From assembly GCA_013002205.1 (NCBI GenBank), contig JABDKN010000194.1, positions 1 to 49,977 of the forward strand: 49,977 nucleotides of DNA, read 5' to 3'. This DNA comes from Granulosicoccus sp. GTDB taxonomy: Bacteria > Pseudomonadota > Gammaproteobacteria > Granulosicoccales > Granulosicoccaceae. Below, piece after piece: positions 19,330-30,020 of the stretch (positions are counted from its first letter, which is position 1; every line of letters begins with the position of its first letter). Below the pieces are notes generated by a model. The model was not told the DNA's origin. It saw only the letters and a program-made list of their open reading frames with translations, and ran no database searches. The position numbers and the translations under genes were made by a program.

Positions 19330-20861
19330 GGCGTTGCCCCCTGCGTTGCCGACGATCGTTGCTCGAAGGATTCGCTGTCGCGAACCGGTTGCAGCACGGC
19401 CTTGCTGTTCGGATCGACGATCCAAGGTGAGGAGGTGGTCACCACAGGCGCTGGCTGTGCGGGGTGTCGGGCCGTACCAGCTGCCGTGTTCTGGTAGCGG
19501 TTGACACCCACGATGACCTGCTGTTCATCGTTGACCAGGGCCAGGCGGCGTGCGTGCGTATCGGCCACAGCGCTCTGCCAGCGGCCGGACGCTATGGTGT
19601 CCAGCCAGTCATTCAGCTCACCCATGGCCGACAGTTCTGACCACACTCGCCTGGTCAATTCTGCCGTCAGCGTCTCGAGCGCGTAAGAGCCGGAAAACGG
19701 ATCATCGACCAGCGTCAGTCCGGATTCTCTTTCCAGAATGATGGGCAGATTTCTGGCCATGCGGACACCGATGTCGGGATCATCAGTGGCCTGCCAGCGG
19801 CCGATGCGATCATGCGGATGCATGATGATTGCATCCGCGCTGCCCATGGCCGCTGCACTGCAGGCAATAATATTGCGCAGATGATTATTCCAGGGATCCA
19901 GTTGTGACAGGTAACGGCGTGAGGATTCAACCACGATGCGCATGCCACCGGGTGTGGTTGCCGGATCAGTCACGCCTGTCGGCGCCGACAGGTGCAGGTG
20001 GAGAACGTGTTGCCACAGGATTCTCAGGCTGCGCAGTTTTACCACCCCCATCAACAGGTCGGCGTCACAGGCCACCTGGAAGTCAATGCACTGGCTGGCC
20101 TCGGGCAATGTCATCCCGGCATCCATCAGGTGAGTGAGATAGAGCGTGCCGGTGGCCACGGCGGCCTGTAATTCCTGCGTAGCAGATGCACCGGCATTGT
20201 GGTGAATGGTCGTATCCACCAGGGCGGTCACGGCCTCAGGCAATTGCCGCCGGGTTTCCACGCTGAAGCTTGCCAGAGCCTGTAACGCTGCCTGCGATGA
20301 TTCCGGTTCGACACCGGTTCGCAACCACTGCCCGATGGGGTCTGCGTTGAAGCTGCACCGGAGCTCGTTGATATCGATTGATTCATCATTCACGTAGCGC
20401 AGGAAGTTTCTCGTTACCCCGGGATAGTCAGCCGATGCGCGAAAACTGACGGGCGCCAGATCAAACCTGAAACCCGTGAGCAGTCTGCCGATATCCGCCG
20501 TCTCATCGAGATGCAGTTCGACCGATGTATTGCCTCCCAGCAGAGCGCGATGCAGACAGGCATTGGCGACTGCTTCATCTGTCGTGTCCTCGATACACAG
20601 GCGATTGTCCCACGGGCATGCCGGGGATGTGGTGCCACTGCCGGTGTCTGGCCGATCAGCCGGCATGACTGACTCTCCGGTGACCGCCGGGCAGTCATCG
20701 TAGAGGGCCTGGATAACCAGGTCGTCAAGCGTGCGATGCTGCATGGCCTCCAGTGAATCATCGGCGGACAGCCCTGCCAGGGCAGCCTCCAGCCATTGCT
20801 CGTGAGATGGCGGTGTGAATACTGAATCCAGATCGCCGGTAGATAAATTGGACGTGGAGGG
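19326..20861 (-). CDS. mutA: Methylmalonyl-CoA mutase small subunit
   Basis: Divergent MCM fold ([40 protein letters not shown]...[22 protein letters not shown]). 4-nt ATGA overlap with mutB. Confidence 0.92.
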   Translation of the reverse strand, partial: PSTSNLSTGDLDSVFTPPSHEQWLEAALAGLSADDSLEAMQHRTLDDLVIQALYDDCPAVTGESVMPADRPDTGSGTTSPACPWDNRLCIEDTTDEAVANACLHRALLGGNTSVELHLDETADIGRLLTGFRFDLAPVSFRASADYPGVTRNFLRYVNDESIDINELRCSFNADPIGQWLRTGVEPESSQAALQALASFSVETRRQLPEAVTALVDTTIHHNAGASATQELQAAVATGTLYLTHLMDAGMTLPEASQCIDFQVACDADLLMGVVKLRSLRILWQHVLHLHLSAPTGVTDPATTPGGMRIVVESSRRYLSQLDPWNNHLRNIIACSAAAMGSADAIIMHPHDRIGRWQATDDPDIGVRMARNLPIILERESGLTLVDDPFSGSYALETLTAELTRRVWSELSAMGELNDWLDTIASGRWQSAVADTHARRLALVNDEQQVIVGVNRYQNTAAGTARHPAQPAPVVTTSSPWIVDPNSKAVLQPVRDSESFEQRSSATQGATP

Positions 20862-20955
20862 CATTCCCTGTACCTGTGTTGCTGGTCGCAAGAGTGGACA
20901 GAATATGCTAATTCAGAATCATCGGTAAGCTCTTGATGATCATCAATTCGACAGG

Positions 20956-22245
20956 TTAACTCCGGCGAATGATGCCGCGCCGAATGTCGCGGATGTGGAA
21001 CCGGGCAGGATTCACCAGAGATCCCCATTTTTCCCAGGTAGCCGATCGCCGGTCCATCAGCAGCTCGACAAGCAGTTTCGCAGCCAGGGGAGCGGTGACT
21101 ATTCCCCGGGAGCCCAATCCCCCCAGTACATAGAGTCCCTGGACACAGGGCAATGCAGGGTAGTGTGTCAGCGGTTTGCCGTGTTTCAGGTCGGCATAGA
21201 CCACATCCATCTGTACCCGGTCGGGTACCGGGCCCACGATCGGTAGCCGGTCGGGTGTGGTAGCACGCACCCCGGCGTATCCATCCAGGGGTCGCCTGTG
21301 TACCTGCAGCGAGGGAAGGGTTGCCCTGAGGCCCGCCAGATTGCGCTCATGATCAAGCGACCTTATTGCCTCATCCTCCACATTCCTGTCGAAGGTTGCG
21401 CCGACCAGGATCGTGTCACCGTGCGGAATGACATAGTGCCTGCCACTGATGACGCAACGCGGCACCGGCGAGCCTGCATGCACTCTGAAGCGACTGATCT
21501 GTCCGCGGGCAGCGATGATTGGCAGAAAGCCTGTCTGCTCGAAACGGTTCAGCATACTGCCACAGGCCAGTACCAGGTTGGATGCGCAGATGTCATGGTG
21601 CCCGACAACGCACACCCGCCAGCAGCGACTGTTCCGCTCCCCGGCCAGGCGGTAAACACCAGAGACGGTGTGATCGGTGTTAAGCACGATGTTCGGATGG
21701 GACACCAGGGTACGACACAGTGCAGAGGGATTCAGCCAGCCGCTGTCAGGGAAATGCAGGGCATTCCCGGTCAGGGAAATACCCGCAATCCCCGTGGCCT
21801 GCGTATTGTCCAGCGATGCATAGTGTGGTGATGCCGGGTAGCCGTCATTGACCAGTTGCAGAACCCCGCAGGGGGTAAGGTCGGGAGTGTCTGTACCGGC
21901 CTTGCCTGCATCGCGTGCCAATGACCCCAGTTTCTCCAGCAGGCAGCTATGGGCAGCCACATGAAAACTCATTGCCGGAGCTGGAGAGCGTGTGACGTGG
22001 GGCTTGACGATGCCTGCAGGATTTCCGGATGCGCCGCCCGCCACCTTCCTGCGCTGCTCGACGAGGCGGACTGAAATACCTCGCTCAGCCAGCAGTCGTG
22101 CCAGCCAGCAGCCTGCCAGGCCGGCCCCGAGAATCACCACAGAATCAGGAATCCGGCCGGAGGTCGGTGCTGGTCCGTTCAAATCTCGTTGCACCGCCGC
22201 CAGATCCTGAGTCGGCGGCGCCAGCCTGTCCCAGGGAAGATTCAA
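20956..22245 (-). CDS. FAD-dependent oxidoreductase resembling the C-terminal (MnmC2) domain of tRNA-modifying MnmC
   Basis: VVILGAGLAGCWLARLLAERGISVRLVEQ; GASGNPAGIVKPHVTRSPAPAMSFHVAAHSCLLEKL; RGQISRF; YVIPHGDTILVGATF; GYAGVRATTPDRLPIVGPVPD. No N-terminal methyltransferase domain. Confidence 0.85.
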   Translation of the reverse strand: MNLPWDRLAPPTQDLAAVQRDLNGPAPTSGRIPDSVVILGAGLAGCWLARLLAERGISVRLVEQRRKVAGGASGNPAGIVKPHVTRSPAPAMSFHVAAHSCLLEKLGSLARDAGKAGTDTPDLTPCGVLQLVNDGYPASPHYASLDNTQATGIAGISLTGNALHFPDSGWLNPSALCRTLVSHPNIVLNTDHTVSGVYRLAGERNSRCWRVCVVGHHDICASNLVLACGSMLNRFEQTGFLPIIAARGQISRFRVHAGSPVPRCVISGRHYVIPHGDTILVGATFDRNVEDEAIRSLDHERNLAGLRATLPSLQVHRRPLDGYAGVRATTPDRLPIVGPVPDRVQMDVVYADLKHGKPLTHYPALPCVQGLYVLGGLGSRGIVTAPLAAKLLVELLMDRRSATWEKWGSLVNPARFHIRDIRRGIIRRS

Positions 22246-22342
22246 TGGTGCGCTATGGACAATTTCGCACCACGCAGGCCAGGCGAACCGGCAGCTTCAT
22301 AAAGGGGGGGCGTCCTGATGGCCGCGCATCGGCGGACAGGCT

Positions 22343-23560
22343 CTAGGCATGATTGCGCTGGTAATTCGTCTGCACATAGTCATACACGATCTGCTGGAAT
22401 TCTTCGGCTATGCGGTCTCCCTTGAGCGTCATTGCCTTTTCTCCATCGATGTATACCGGAGCAATGGGCCGCTCTCCGGTACCAGGCAGACTGATGCCGA
22501 TATTGGCATGCTTGCTTTCTCCGGGCCCGTTGACCACACACCCCATGACCGCAACTGACATGTCCGCCACGCCGGGATGCTCGGCCTTCCACGCCGGCAT
22601 GCTGTCGCGCAGAAAGCTCTGGATGCGGCTGGCCAGCTCCTGGAAATAGGTGCTGCTGGTGCGACCACAGCCAGGGCACGCTGTCACCATGGGGGTGAAT
22701 GAGCGCAGTCCCATGGTCTGCAGGATTTCCTGAGCGACGACGACCTCCCGCGTGCGATCTCCACCGGGCTCGGGTGTCAGGGATATCCGTATGGTATCGC
22801 CGATGCCCTGTTGCAGCAGAATTGCCAGTGCGGCGGTGGATGCGACGATACCCTTGGAGCCCATACCTGCTTCGGTCAGGCCAAGATGCAGTGCGTAGTC
22901 ACACTGATCTGCCAGGACCTGGTACACCTGGATCAGGTCCTGTACACGGCTCATCTTGCAGGAAAGAATGATTCTGTTGCGGGGCAGGCCGAGCTCGACG
23001 GCACGTGCCGCACTGTCCAGCGCGGACTTGATGACAGCTTCCCGATTGATTTGCTCGAGTGGCTTGGGGTGAGGGCGGGTGGCATTGTCATCGAGCATCC
23101 TGGCCAGCAGATCCTGATCCAGGCTACCCCAGTTGGCGCCGATTCTTATCGGTTTGTCGTGTCGTGCCGCGATCTCGATCATCTGCGCAAACTGCTCGTC
23201 ACGACGGGCGCCCCGGCCCACGTTTCCCGGGTTGATGCGGTATTTGGCCAGCGCCGTCGCACAGTCCGGTACGGCGGCGAGCAGCTTGTGTCCATTGAAA
23301 TGGAAATCCCCCACCAGTGGCACATCCACGTCCATCGCCAGAAGTCGGTCACGTATTTCCGGTACCGCATTGGCGGCTGCTTCGGTGTTGACGGTAATGC
23401 GAACCAGTTCAGAGCCTGCACGTGCCAGAGAAGCGACCTGAGCCGCCGTGCGGATGCTATCTTCTGTATCGGTATTGGTCATGGACTGGACCACGATGGG
23501 TGCAGATCCGCCGATGGTCACTGAACCTATTTGTACGGATCGTGTGGTTTTACGTGGCAT
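22343..23560 (-). CDS. ispG: 4-hydroxy-3-methylbut-2-en-1-yl diphosphate synthase
   Basis: [33 protein letters not shown]...INPGNVG...[18 protein letters not shown]...[12 protein letters not shown]. Confidence 0.97.
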   Translation of the reverse strand: MPRKTTRSVQIGSVTIGGSAPIVVQSMTNTDTEDSIRTAAQVASLARAGSELVRITVNTEAAANAVPEIRDRLLAMDVDVPLVGDFHFNGHKLLAAVPDCATALAKYRINPGNVGRGARRDEQFAQMIEIAARHDKPIRIGANWGSLDQDLLARMLDDNATRPHPKPLEQINREAVIKSALDSAARAVELGLPRNRIILSCKMSRVQDLIQVYQVLADQCDYALHLGLTEAGMGSKGIVASTAALAILLQQGIGDTIRISLTPEPGGDRTREVVVAQEILQTMGLRSFTPMVTACPGCGRTSSTYFQELASRIQSFLRDSMPAWKAEHPGVADMSVAVMGCVVNGPGESKHANIGISLPGTGERPIAPVYIDGEKAMTLKGDRIAEEFQQIVYDYVQTNYQRNHA

Positions 23561-23604
23561 TGGGGAATTAAACGCTTGATCGGAAACGAATTGGGCCTTA
23601 GTTT

Positions 23605-23622
23605 ATCGTCAGTGATGACGAT
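23605..23622. promoter_or_regulatory. Short perfect dyad ATCGTCA-GTGA-TGACGAT in the ispG/hrcA divergent region
   Basis: 7-bp perfect inverted repeat with a 4-nt loop. Function unknown. Confidence 0.35.
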
Positions 23623-23675
23623 CGCAGCGCCATTGTCGCTCGAGTGATCACGTTTTCGATAATGAGGCAGATTGC

Positions 23676-24737
23676 ATGACAGCAAATCCGGTGTATGAAT
23701 TCACCGAACGCGAGCAACATATCCTCAAGCTGCTGGTGGATCATTACATAGAGCAGGGTACACCTGTCGGCTCGCGTACGCTATCCAGGCTGCCCGGAAT
23801 CGATATCAGTGCGGCCTCAGTGCGCAATGTGATGGGTGACCTGGAAGAAATGGGTCTGTTGAAATCACCGCACACATCGGCAGGACGGGTGCCGACATCC
23901 GCGGCGCTGCGCGTGTTCGTGGACAGATTGCTGGAGATAAAGCCGCCGGAAGAGGGCACGGTAGAACACATCAGGACATTGCTCGATCCGTCATTGAATG
24001 ATCAGGCGCTGGTCAAGATCGCATCCAATTACCTGTCTGGTTTCACGCACATGGCCGGCATGGTGACCGTGCCGAGGCGAGAGGAGAAGCCGCTTCAGCA
24101 GGTGGAATTTCTGCCACTGTCCGACCGCCGGGTGCTGGTTATCCTGATCATCAGTGACGATGACGTGCAGAATCGGATAATTCATGTAGAGCGTGATTAC
24201 ACAAAGGAAGAACTGGCTGAGTTCGCCCGGGAACTCAACGCCGAGTACCTGGGCCGTCCACTGGTTGAAGCACGGGACCGGCTGCGCCAGGATCTGGAAC
24301 GAACACGCGAGGACATGAGTAATTCCATGCAGCGCATGATCGATGTGGCCGGTCAGGTCTTTGGGCCGGCAGATTCAGAGGATGATGAGGGAGACAGCAT
24401 GGTGATGGCGGGAGAGACCAATCTCATGGAACATGCGGATCTGGGTGATGTCAGCAAATTGCGTAGCCTGTTTGACGCGTTTCAGCAGAAACGCGACATT
24501 TTCCACCTGCTGGAGCGCTGCATCTCTGCAGACGGGGTGCAGATCTTCATCGGTCGCGAATCCGGCTACGAGGCACTGGGAGAGTGCAGCGTCGTGACGG
24601 CACCCTACGAAATCAACGGCAAGCTGCTGGGTGTACTGGGTGTCGTCGGACCCAAGAGGATGTCCTATGCCCAGGTCATTCCGGTTGTGGAAGTGACGTC
24701 CAGGCTGCTCAGCGCCGCCTTGAACCTGCGTAATTAG
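23676..24737 (+). CDS. hrcA: Heat-inducible transcription repressor HrcA
   Basis: LTEREQHILKLLVDHYIEQGTPVGSRTLS-like N-terminus; SSGRVPTS-like SAGRVPTSAALRVFVD; C-terminal YEINGKLLGVLGVVGPKRMSYAQVIPVVEVTSRLLSAAL. Confidence 0.97.
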   Translation: MTANPVYEFTEREQHILKLLVDHYIEQGTPVGSRTLSRLPGIDISAASVRNVMGDLEEMGLLKSPHTSAGRVPTSAALRVFVDRLLEIKPPEEGTVEHIRTLLDPSLNDQALVKIASNYLSGFTHMAGMVTVPRREEKPLQQVEFLPLSDRRVLVILIISDDDVQNRIIHVERDYTKEELAEFARELNAEYLGRPLVEARDRLRQDLERTREDMSNSMQRMIDVAGQVFGPADSEDDEGDSMVMAGETNLMEHADLGDVSKLRSLFDAFQQKRDIFHLLERCISADGVQIFIGRESGYEALGECSVVTAPYEINGKLLGVLGVVGPKRMSYAQVIPVVEVTSRLLSAALNLRN

Positions 24738-24784
24738 TGCCTATATTCGCGCTGCCAGAAAAAACCACCGGAGAAATCGAACAC

Positions 24785-25525
24785 ATGATGCCAGGCAATA
24801 ACGAAGCGTCTGACAATGCAGCCCGATCTGCACAGGATGATGCGGTGCTGGATACGGCATCCGCCCGGTCCACCGATGGTACTCAGGCCGAGGCGTCTGT
24901 CGAGCCGGCAGGTGGCGAAGGAGACACTGCGGGCGAGTCCGTGTTGCACGATAATGCATCGGTTGTGAATCTGGACGAAGCCACTGCCAGTGCGTCGGAT
25001 GATCCCCTGGGATTTGGTGATCAGCGCATGGGTACGGCAGATGATGAGCCCATGGATGGACCTGGTCAGCTACAGGCAAAGCTGGCGGAAGCGGAAGCCA
25101 GGGCTGCCGACTACTGGGATCGGCTCGTACGCCTGCAGGCAGAGATGGAGAACCAGCGCAAACGTGCCCAGAATGACGTAACCAAGGCGCGCAAGTTCGC
25201 ACTGGAAGGTATCGTCGGGGATCTGCTGCCAGTGAAGGATAGTCTCGAAATGGGCCTGGCCGCGGCGCAGGCAGAAGACGCGGACCCCCAGGCCATCGTT
25301 GAAGGGGCTGATCTGACACTGAAAATGCTGTCCCAGGTCTTTGAAAAAAATAATATTGCCGAGATCAATCCAGTGGATGAGAAATTCGATCCGGAATACC
25401 ATCAGGCCATGTCGATGCAGGAAATCGAGGGTAAGCCTGCCAACACGGTGGCCTCGGTCATGCAGAAGGGTTACACACTGAACGAACGTCTGGTGCGACC
25501 AGCCCTGGTCATGGTCGCCAAGTAG
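24785..25525 (+). CDS. grpE: Nucleotide exchange factor GrpE
   Basis: DYWDRLVRLQAEMENQRKRAQNDVTKARKFALEGIVGDLLPVKDSLEMGL...EKFDPEYHQAMSM...NTVASVMQKGYTLNERLVRPALVMVAK. Confidence 0.97.
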   Translation: MMPGNNEASDNAARSAQDDAVLDTASARSTDGTQAEASVEPAGGEGDTAGESVLHDNASVVNLDEATASASDDPLGFGDQRMGTADDEPMDGPGQLQAKLAEAEARAADYWDRLVRLQAEMENQRKRAQNDVTKARKFALEGIVGDLLPVKDSLEMGLAAAQAEDADPQAIVEGADLTLKMLSQVFEKNNIAEINPVDEKFDPEYHQAMSMQEIEGKPANTVASVMQKGYTLNERLVRPALVMVAK

Positions 25526-25642
25526 GACGGTCATTCCACGTGGCGCATCAGTCGGCGTCGATGCGGCATGAACGTGTCCGTCCGGATAACCACTGTGAGC
25601 CACCACACGGCCGGTGTGACACCAAAAACTGGTCATGAACTA

Positions 25643-25670
25643 TTGAATTCCCGATGTGCCGCCACATCAT
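25643..25670 (+). promoter_or_regulatory. Candidate sigma-32-like promoter upstream of dnaK
   Basis: TTGAA-N14-CCACATCAT resembles CTTGAA-N13-17-CCCCATNT. By-eye match only. Confidence 0.35.
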
Positions 25671-25743
25671 ATTCGCATCGAACAGAATGCCTCACCGAGG
25701 GTTCTGACTTTCCAACATCTGATCAAAGTTAAGGGTAAATAAC

Positions 25744-27678
25744 ATGGGTACCATTATCGGAATCGACCTTGGCACGACGAATTCGTGTGTCGCGGTCATG
25801 GAAGGGGGCAAGCCCCGCGTCATCGAAAACGCCGAAGGCGATCGCACCACGCCGTCGATCGTTGCGTTTGCCGATGATGGTGAGGTCATTGTGGGCCAGC
25901 CTGCAAAGCGCCAGGCGGTCACGAATCCAAAGAACACACTGTACGCAGTCAAGCGCCTGATCGGTCGTCGCTACGACGAGGAAGCGGTGCAGAAGGACAT
26001 AGAACTCGTACCGTACAAGATAATAAAGGCCGACAACGGTGATGCCTGGGTGGAAGCTGGTGGGAAGGGCATGGCTCCCCCGGAAGTCGCTGCGCGTGTC
26101 CTGATGAAGATGAAGCAGACGGCCGAAGAATACCTGGGCGAAACCGTGACTGAAGCAGTCATCACTGTGCCTGCCTACTTCAACGATTCGCAGCGCCAGG
26201 CTACCAAGGACGCAGGGCGCATCGCCGGACTGGAAGTCAAGCGAATCATCAATGAGCCAACTGCTGCGGCACTGGCCTATGGCATGGACAAGCAGCGTGG
26301 TAACAAGACGGTTGCCGTCTACGATCTGGGTGGCGGTACCTTCGATATCTCCATCATCGAGATTGCCGAAGTCGATGGCGAGCATCAGTTTGAAGTACTC
26401 TCGACCAATGGTGATACGTTCCTGGGCGGGGAAGACTTCGATAATCGCCTGATCGACTACCTGTCTGATGAATTCAAGAAGGAGTCCGGCATCGATCTGC
26501 ACAATGATCCTCTGGCGTTGCAGCGTCTCAAGGAAGCTGCGGAAAAAGCCAAGATCGAACTGTCCAGTACCCAGCAGACGGACGTCAACCTGCCGTACAT
26601 CACGGCCGACAAATCCGGTCCCAAGCACCTGAACATCAAGGTATCGCGGGCCAAGCTTGAATCTCTGGTCGATGATCTCATTCAGCGTACGATCGAGCCA
26701 TGCCGGATTGCACTGAAGGATGCCGGACACTCCGCCTCCGAGATCCAGGACGTCATCATGGTCGGTGGCCAGACGCGCATGCCCAAAGTGCAGGAGATGG
26801 TCAAGAACTTCTTTGGCAAGGAGCCGCGCAAGGACGTCAACCCGGATGAAGCCGTTGCCGTAGGTGCTGCCATTCAGGGCGGAGTTCTGGGTGGCCAGGT
26901 GAAGGATGTGCTGCTGCTGGATGTCACGCCATTGTCTCTGGGTATAGAGACACTCGGAGGTGTGATGACCAAGTTGATCGACAAGAACACGACGATTCCT
27001 ACCAAGGCTCAGCAGGTTTTCTCCACGGCAGACGACAACCAGACTGCGGTTACCGTGCACGTGCTTCAAGGTGAGCGTGAGATCGCCAACACCAACAAGT
27101 CACTGGGTCGGTTCGATCTGGCAGATATCCCGCCGGCTCCACGCGGTGTGCCGCAGATCGAGGTCATTTTCGATATCGATGCCAATGGCATCATGAATGT
27201 CTCGGCGCGTGACAAGGCGACCGGAAAACAGCAATCCATCGTCATCAAGGCATCCAGTGGTCTGTCTGATGAGGAAATCGAGGCCATGGTGCGTGACGCG
27301 GAAGAGCATGCTGCTGAGGATGCGAAACTGCGGGGGCTGATTGACAAGCGAAATCAGGGCGAACAGCTGATCCATGCAGCCGAGAAATCCCTGAAAGATC
27401 TTGCTGATCAGGTGGACGAGGCTGAAAAGTCGGACATCAATGGCAAGATCGCTGAATTGCGTGAAGCGATCGCCGGTGATGATGAAGAGGCAATTGACAA
27501 CAAACTGGCCGCACTGGGCGAGGCAAGCGGAAAACTGGCTGAGAAGGCGTATGCGAAGCAAAGTGCTGAAGCCGGCGAAAACGCGGCGGATGCCGGAGCT
27601 ACGGACGCCAGGGATACTGGCGCGGATGATGCTGTCGATGCAGAGTTTGAGGAAGTGAAGGAAGACAAGGCATCCTGA
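25744..27678 (+). CDS. dnaK: Molecular chaperone DnaK (Hsp70)
   Basis: [22 protein letters not shown]...[16 protein letters not shown]...; 644 aa, ends [11 protein letters not shown]. Confidence 0.99.
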   Translation: MGTIIGIDLGTTNSCVAVMEGGKPRVIENAEGDRTTPSIVAFADDGEVIVGQPAKRQAVTNPKNTLYAVKRLIGRRYDEEAVQKDIELVPYKIIKADNGDAWVEAGGKGMAPPEVAARVLMKMKQTAEEYLGETVTEAVITVPAYFNDSQRQATKDAGRIAGLEVKRIINEPTAAALAYGMDKQRGNKTVAVYDLGGGTFDISIIEIAEVDGEHQFEVLSTNGDTFLGGEDFDNRLIDYLSDEFKKESGIDLHNDPLALQRLKEAAEKAKIELSSTQQTDVNLPYITADKSGPKHLNIKVSRAKLESLVDDLIQRTIEPCRIALKDAGHSASEIQDVIMVGGQTRMPKVQEMVKNFFGKEPRKDVNPDEAVAVGAAIQGGVLGGQVKDVLLLDVTPLSLGIETLGGVMTKLIDKNTTIPTKAQQVFSTADDNQTAVTVHVLQGEREIANTNKSLGRFDLADIPPAPRGVPQIEVIFDIDANGIMNVSARDKATGKQQSIVIKASSGLSDEEIEAMVRDAEEHAAEDAKLRGLIDKRNQGEQLIHAAEKSLKDLADQVDEAEKSDINGKIAELREAIAGDDEEAIDNKLAALGEASGKLAEKAYAKQSAEAGENAADAGATDARDTGADDAVDAEFEEVKEDKAS

Positions 27679-27742
27679 CGGGTCTCGGGCTTGTACGGTT
27701 GTAGTCTCCTCGCTTGAGGTGGCTGCCGAAGGATAATCAGGG

Positions 27743-27819
27743 AAGGTCGGAAGTTTGGTCAGTTGTTTCAGGGTGTTTGTGCACTGTGGAGACGACCGGT
27801 CATGGCTTCCGACCTTTTT
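27743..27819 (+). terminator. Long-loop stem AAGGTCGGAAG ... CTTCCGACCTTTTTG between dnaK and dnaJ (possible attenuator or terminator)
   Basis: 27743-27753 and 27806-27816 are exact 11-nt reverse complements, followed by a T-run. The 52-nt loop is atypical. Confidence 0.4.
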
Positions 27820-27911
27820 GTCGTTTACTCTTGTGGGTTTTATACTCAGCAATTGGGGGATCGCAGGCAGGGTGCCGGTGGTCACAGATAGTCATACCAG
27901 GTCGATAATTC

Positions 27912-29042
27912 ATGGCGCAGCGGGATTACTACGAAGTTTTGGGCGTATCAAAAGACGTGTCCGAGGCAGAACTGAAAAAAGCCTATCGGCGACTTGCGAT
28001 GAAATACCACCCCGATCGCAACCCGGATGACAAGAAAGCGACGGAAAACTTCAAGGAAGCCAAGGAAGCGTTCGAGATTCTCAAGGACAAGGAGAAACGG
28101 GCGGCCTATGACCAGTTCGGTCATGCCGGAGTGAGTAACCAGGCCGGTGGCGGATTCGGTGGCGGCGCGGATATCAATGATATTTTTGGTGATGTCTTCG
28201 GCGATATCTTTGGCGGTGGGCGTCGTGGTGGTGGTCCGCGAGTCTACCGTGGCGACGATCTGCAATATAATCTGGAAATCAGCCTAGAGGAGGCCGTATC
28301 CGGGACCTCTACCGAGATCAGGATCCCGAGTATGGTTCCCTGTGAGGTGTGTGACGGGAGCGGCGCCAAACGCGGAACCTCACCGTCGACATGCTCCACC
28401 TGCCATGGCGTAGGCCAGGTCCGGATGCAGCAGGGATTCTTCTCGGTTCAGCAGACCTGTCCCTCCTGCCGGGGCAAGGGTAAGGTCATCACCGATCCAT
28501 GTCCCAAGTGTCGCGGGCAGGGACGCACGCAGAAAGAGAAAAAGCTGTCGGTAAAGATTCCTGCGGGAGTGGATACCGGGGACAAGATCCGCCTCTCCGG
28601 AGAAGGCGAATCCAGCGACAGTGGTGGCCCGCCGGGCGATCTCTACGTTGCCATCATGGTCAAGGCACACCCGATCTTCCAGCGCGACGGCGCGGACCTG
28701 CAGTGCACGGTCCCCATCAATTTTGCCACGGCTGCGATCGGTGGTGAACTGGAAGTTCCCACGCTGGATGGACGGGTGAAACTGAAGGTGCCGCCCGGTA
28801 CGCAGAGCGAAAAGGTCTTTCGATTACGCGGCAAGGGTGTCAAACCGGTGCGCGGTGGTGCGGTCGGCGATTTGATGGCCAAGGTCCGGGTGGAGACACC
28901 TGTGAACCTGAACAAGGAACAGAGTGATCTGCTGATGCAATTTCATGACGCCATCAGTGGCACGCATGCCCAGAAACACAGTCCTCAGGCGCACAGCTGG
29001 TTGGGTGGCGTCAAGAAATTTTTCGACGAGCTGCGTAGTTGA
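27912..29042 (+). CDS. dnaJ: Co-chaperone DnaJ
   Basis: J domain with HPD, G/F region, four CxxCxGxG-type zinc motifs ([43 protein letters not shown]). Confidence 0.98.
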   Translation: MAQRDYYEVLGVSKDVSEAELKKAYRRLAMKYHPDRNPDDKKATENFKEAKEAFEILKDKEKRAAYDQFGHAGVSNQAGGGFGGGADINDIFGDVFGDIFGGGRRGGGPRVYRGDDLQYNLEISLEEAVSGTSTEIRIPSMVPCEVCDGSGAKRGTSPSTCSTCHGVGQVRMQQGFFSVQQTCPSCRGKGKVITDPCPKCRGQGRTQKEKKLSVKIPAGVDTGDKIRLSGEGESSDSGGPPGDLYVAIMVKAHPIFQRDGADLQCTVPINFATAAIGGELEVPTLDGRVKLKVPPGTQSEKVFRLRGKGVKPVRGGAVGDLMAKVRVETPVNLNKEQSDLLMQFHDAISGTHAQKHSPQAHSWLGGVKKFFDELRS

Positions 29043-29073
29043 GCGGCACGGACGGCTCGTACGCAGGTGCGGT

Positions 29074-29934
29074 TCAGGCCCGGGATGCCAGGTTGATCCG
29101 TTCGCGGTGGACCATGAAGAGCCCACTGGCGATGATGATCGTGGCACCCAGGCCAGTGGAGAGTGCGGGCGTCGTCTGCCAGATCAGCAGGTCGAATGTC
29201 AACGCCCACAAAACGGCAGTGTACTCGAAAGGTGCCAGCAGTGAAGCCTCCGAGATACTGAAAGCCAGTGTAATGAGGTAGTGACCGCTGACAGCCAGTA
29301 GTGCGAGACATATCAGCAGCATGGAGTGCGTCAGGTTCATTGGTGACCAGTAAAAAGGCAGAAGAATCAGGCTGATGAGGCCGACACACAGGTTGAAACT
29401 GAAAACCAGTGAGGCAACCGAGTCTGTACGCGACAGGTACTTGCCGCTGATGAACAGCAGTGCATAGGTTGCGCTACCAACGAATACCAGGGCATAGCCA
29501 TGCCAATCCCCTGTGCCCTTGGGTCCTACCACGACCAGTACACCGAGAAACCCACTGATGATCGATGCCCAACGATAGATGCCGACACGTTCGCCGAGAA
29601 ACAGCATTGAGAGCAATGCAATGATGAATGTGGAGGCAAAAAACACGACCACGGCGTCGGTCAGTGGAATGTGGCGAATTCCCAGGAAAAACGTCAGCGG
29701 GGATATGAAACCGATGACACCACGATACAAGTGTAAAATCGGGCTCCGGGGTACAAGCGTTGCCCGACTGCCACGGCTTGAGAACACGATCAGCATCAGC
29801 GGTACGATGACCAGACTGCGCAGTGCGAGAATCTGGATGACCGTCAAGCCGTTGGTTGTCAGCCATTTGGCAATGGCATCCATAGCGGAGAGCAGACCAA
29901 TTGCCAGCATCATGAAGGCCATGCCTCGCATCAA
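29074..29934 (-). CDS. EamA/DMT-superfamily permease
   Basis: 286 aa with about 10 hydrophobic segments; pattern typical of DMT carriers (LYRGVIGFISPLTFFLGIRHIPLTDAVVVFFASTFIIALLSMLFLGERVGIYRW). Confidence 0.88.
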   Translation of the reverse strand: MMRGMAFMMLAIGLLSAMDAIAKWLTTNGLTVIQILALRSLVIVPLMLIVFSSRGSRATLVPRSPILHLYRGVIGFISPLTFFLGIRHIPLTDAVVVFFASTFIIALLSMLFLGERVGIYRWASIISGFLGVLVVVGPKGTGDWHGYALVFVGSATYALLFISGKYLSRTDSVASLVFSFNLCVGLISLILLPFYWSPMNLTHSMLLICLALLAVSGHYLITLAFSISEASLLAPFEYTAVLWALTFDLLIWQTTPALSTGLGATIIIASGLFMVHRERINLASRA

Positions 29935-29972
29935 TGGGTCTCGTCATTGAAATACTGCAAGCCGATATGAGT

Positions 29973-30020
29973 GCAGGTGCATGGGCGTTGCAGGCGCCAC
30001 GCCCGCGTCATGGCACCTGC
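29973..30020 (-). terminator. Imperfect nested hairpin spanning the ccmI stop codon (no clear T-tract)
   Basis: Arms GCAGGTGC-ATG-GGGCGT (29973-29988) and ACGCCC-GCGT-CATG-GCACCTGC (29999-30020). Downstream of ccmI on the minus strand. Confidence 0.35.

Noticed and set aside
18208-19497. 429-aa plus-strand ORF opposite mutB
   Set aside because: Antisense shadow of a highly conserved gene; no recognisable domain.
20497-20520. GTCTCATCGAG string resembling the dispersed motif
   Set aside because: Inside conserved mutA coding sequence and lacking the AT-rich flanks; likely chance.
25729-27069. 446-aa minus-strand ORF opposite dnaK
   Set aside because: Long antisense ORFs over dnaK are a known codon-bias artefact. 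The plus strand is unambiguous DnaK.
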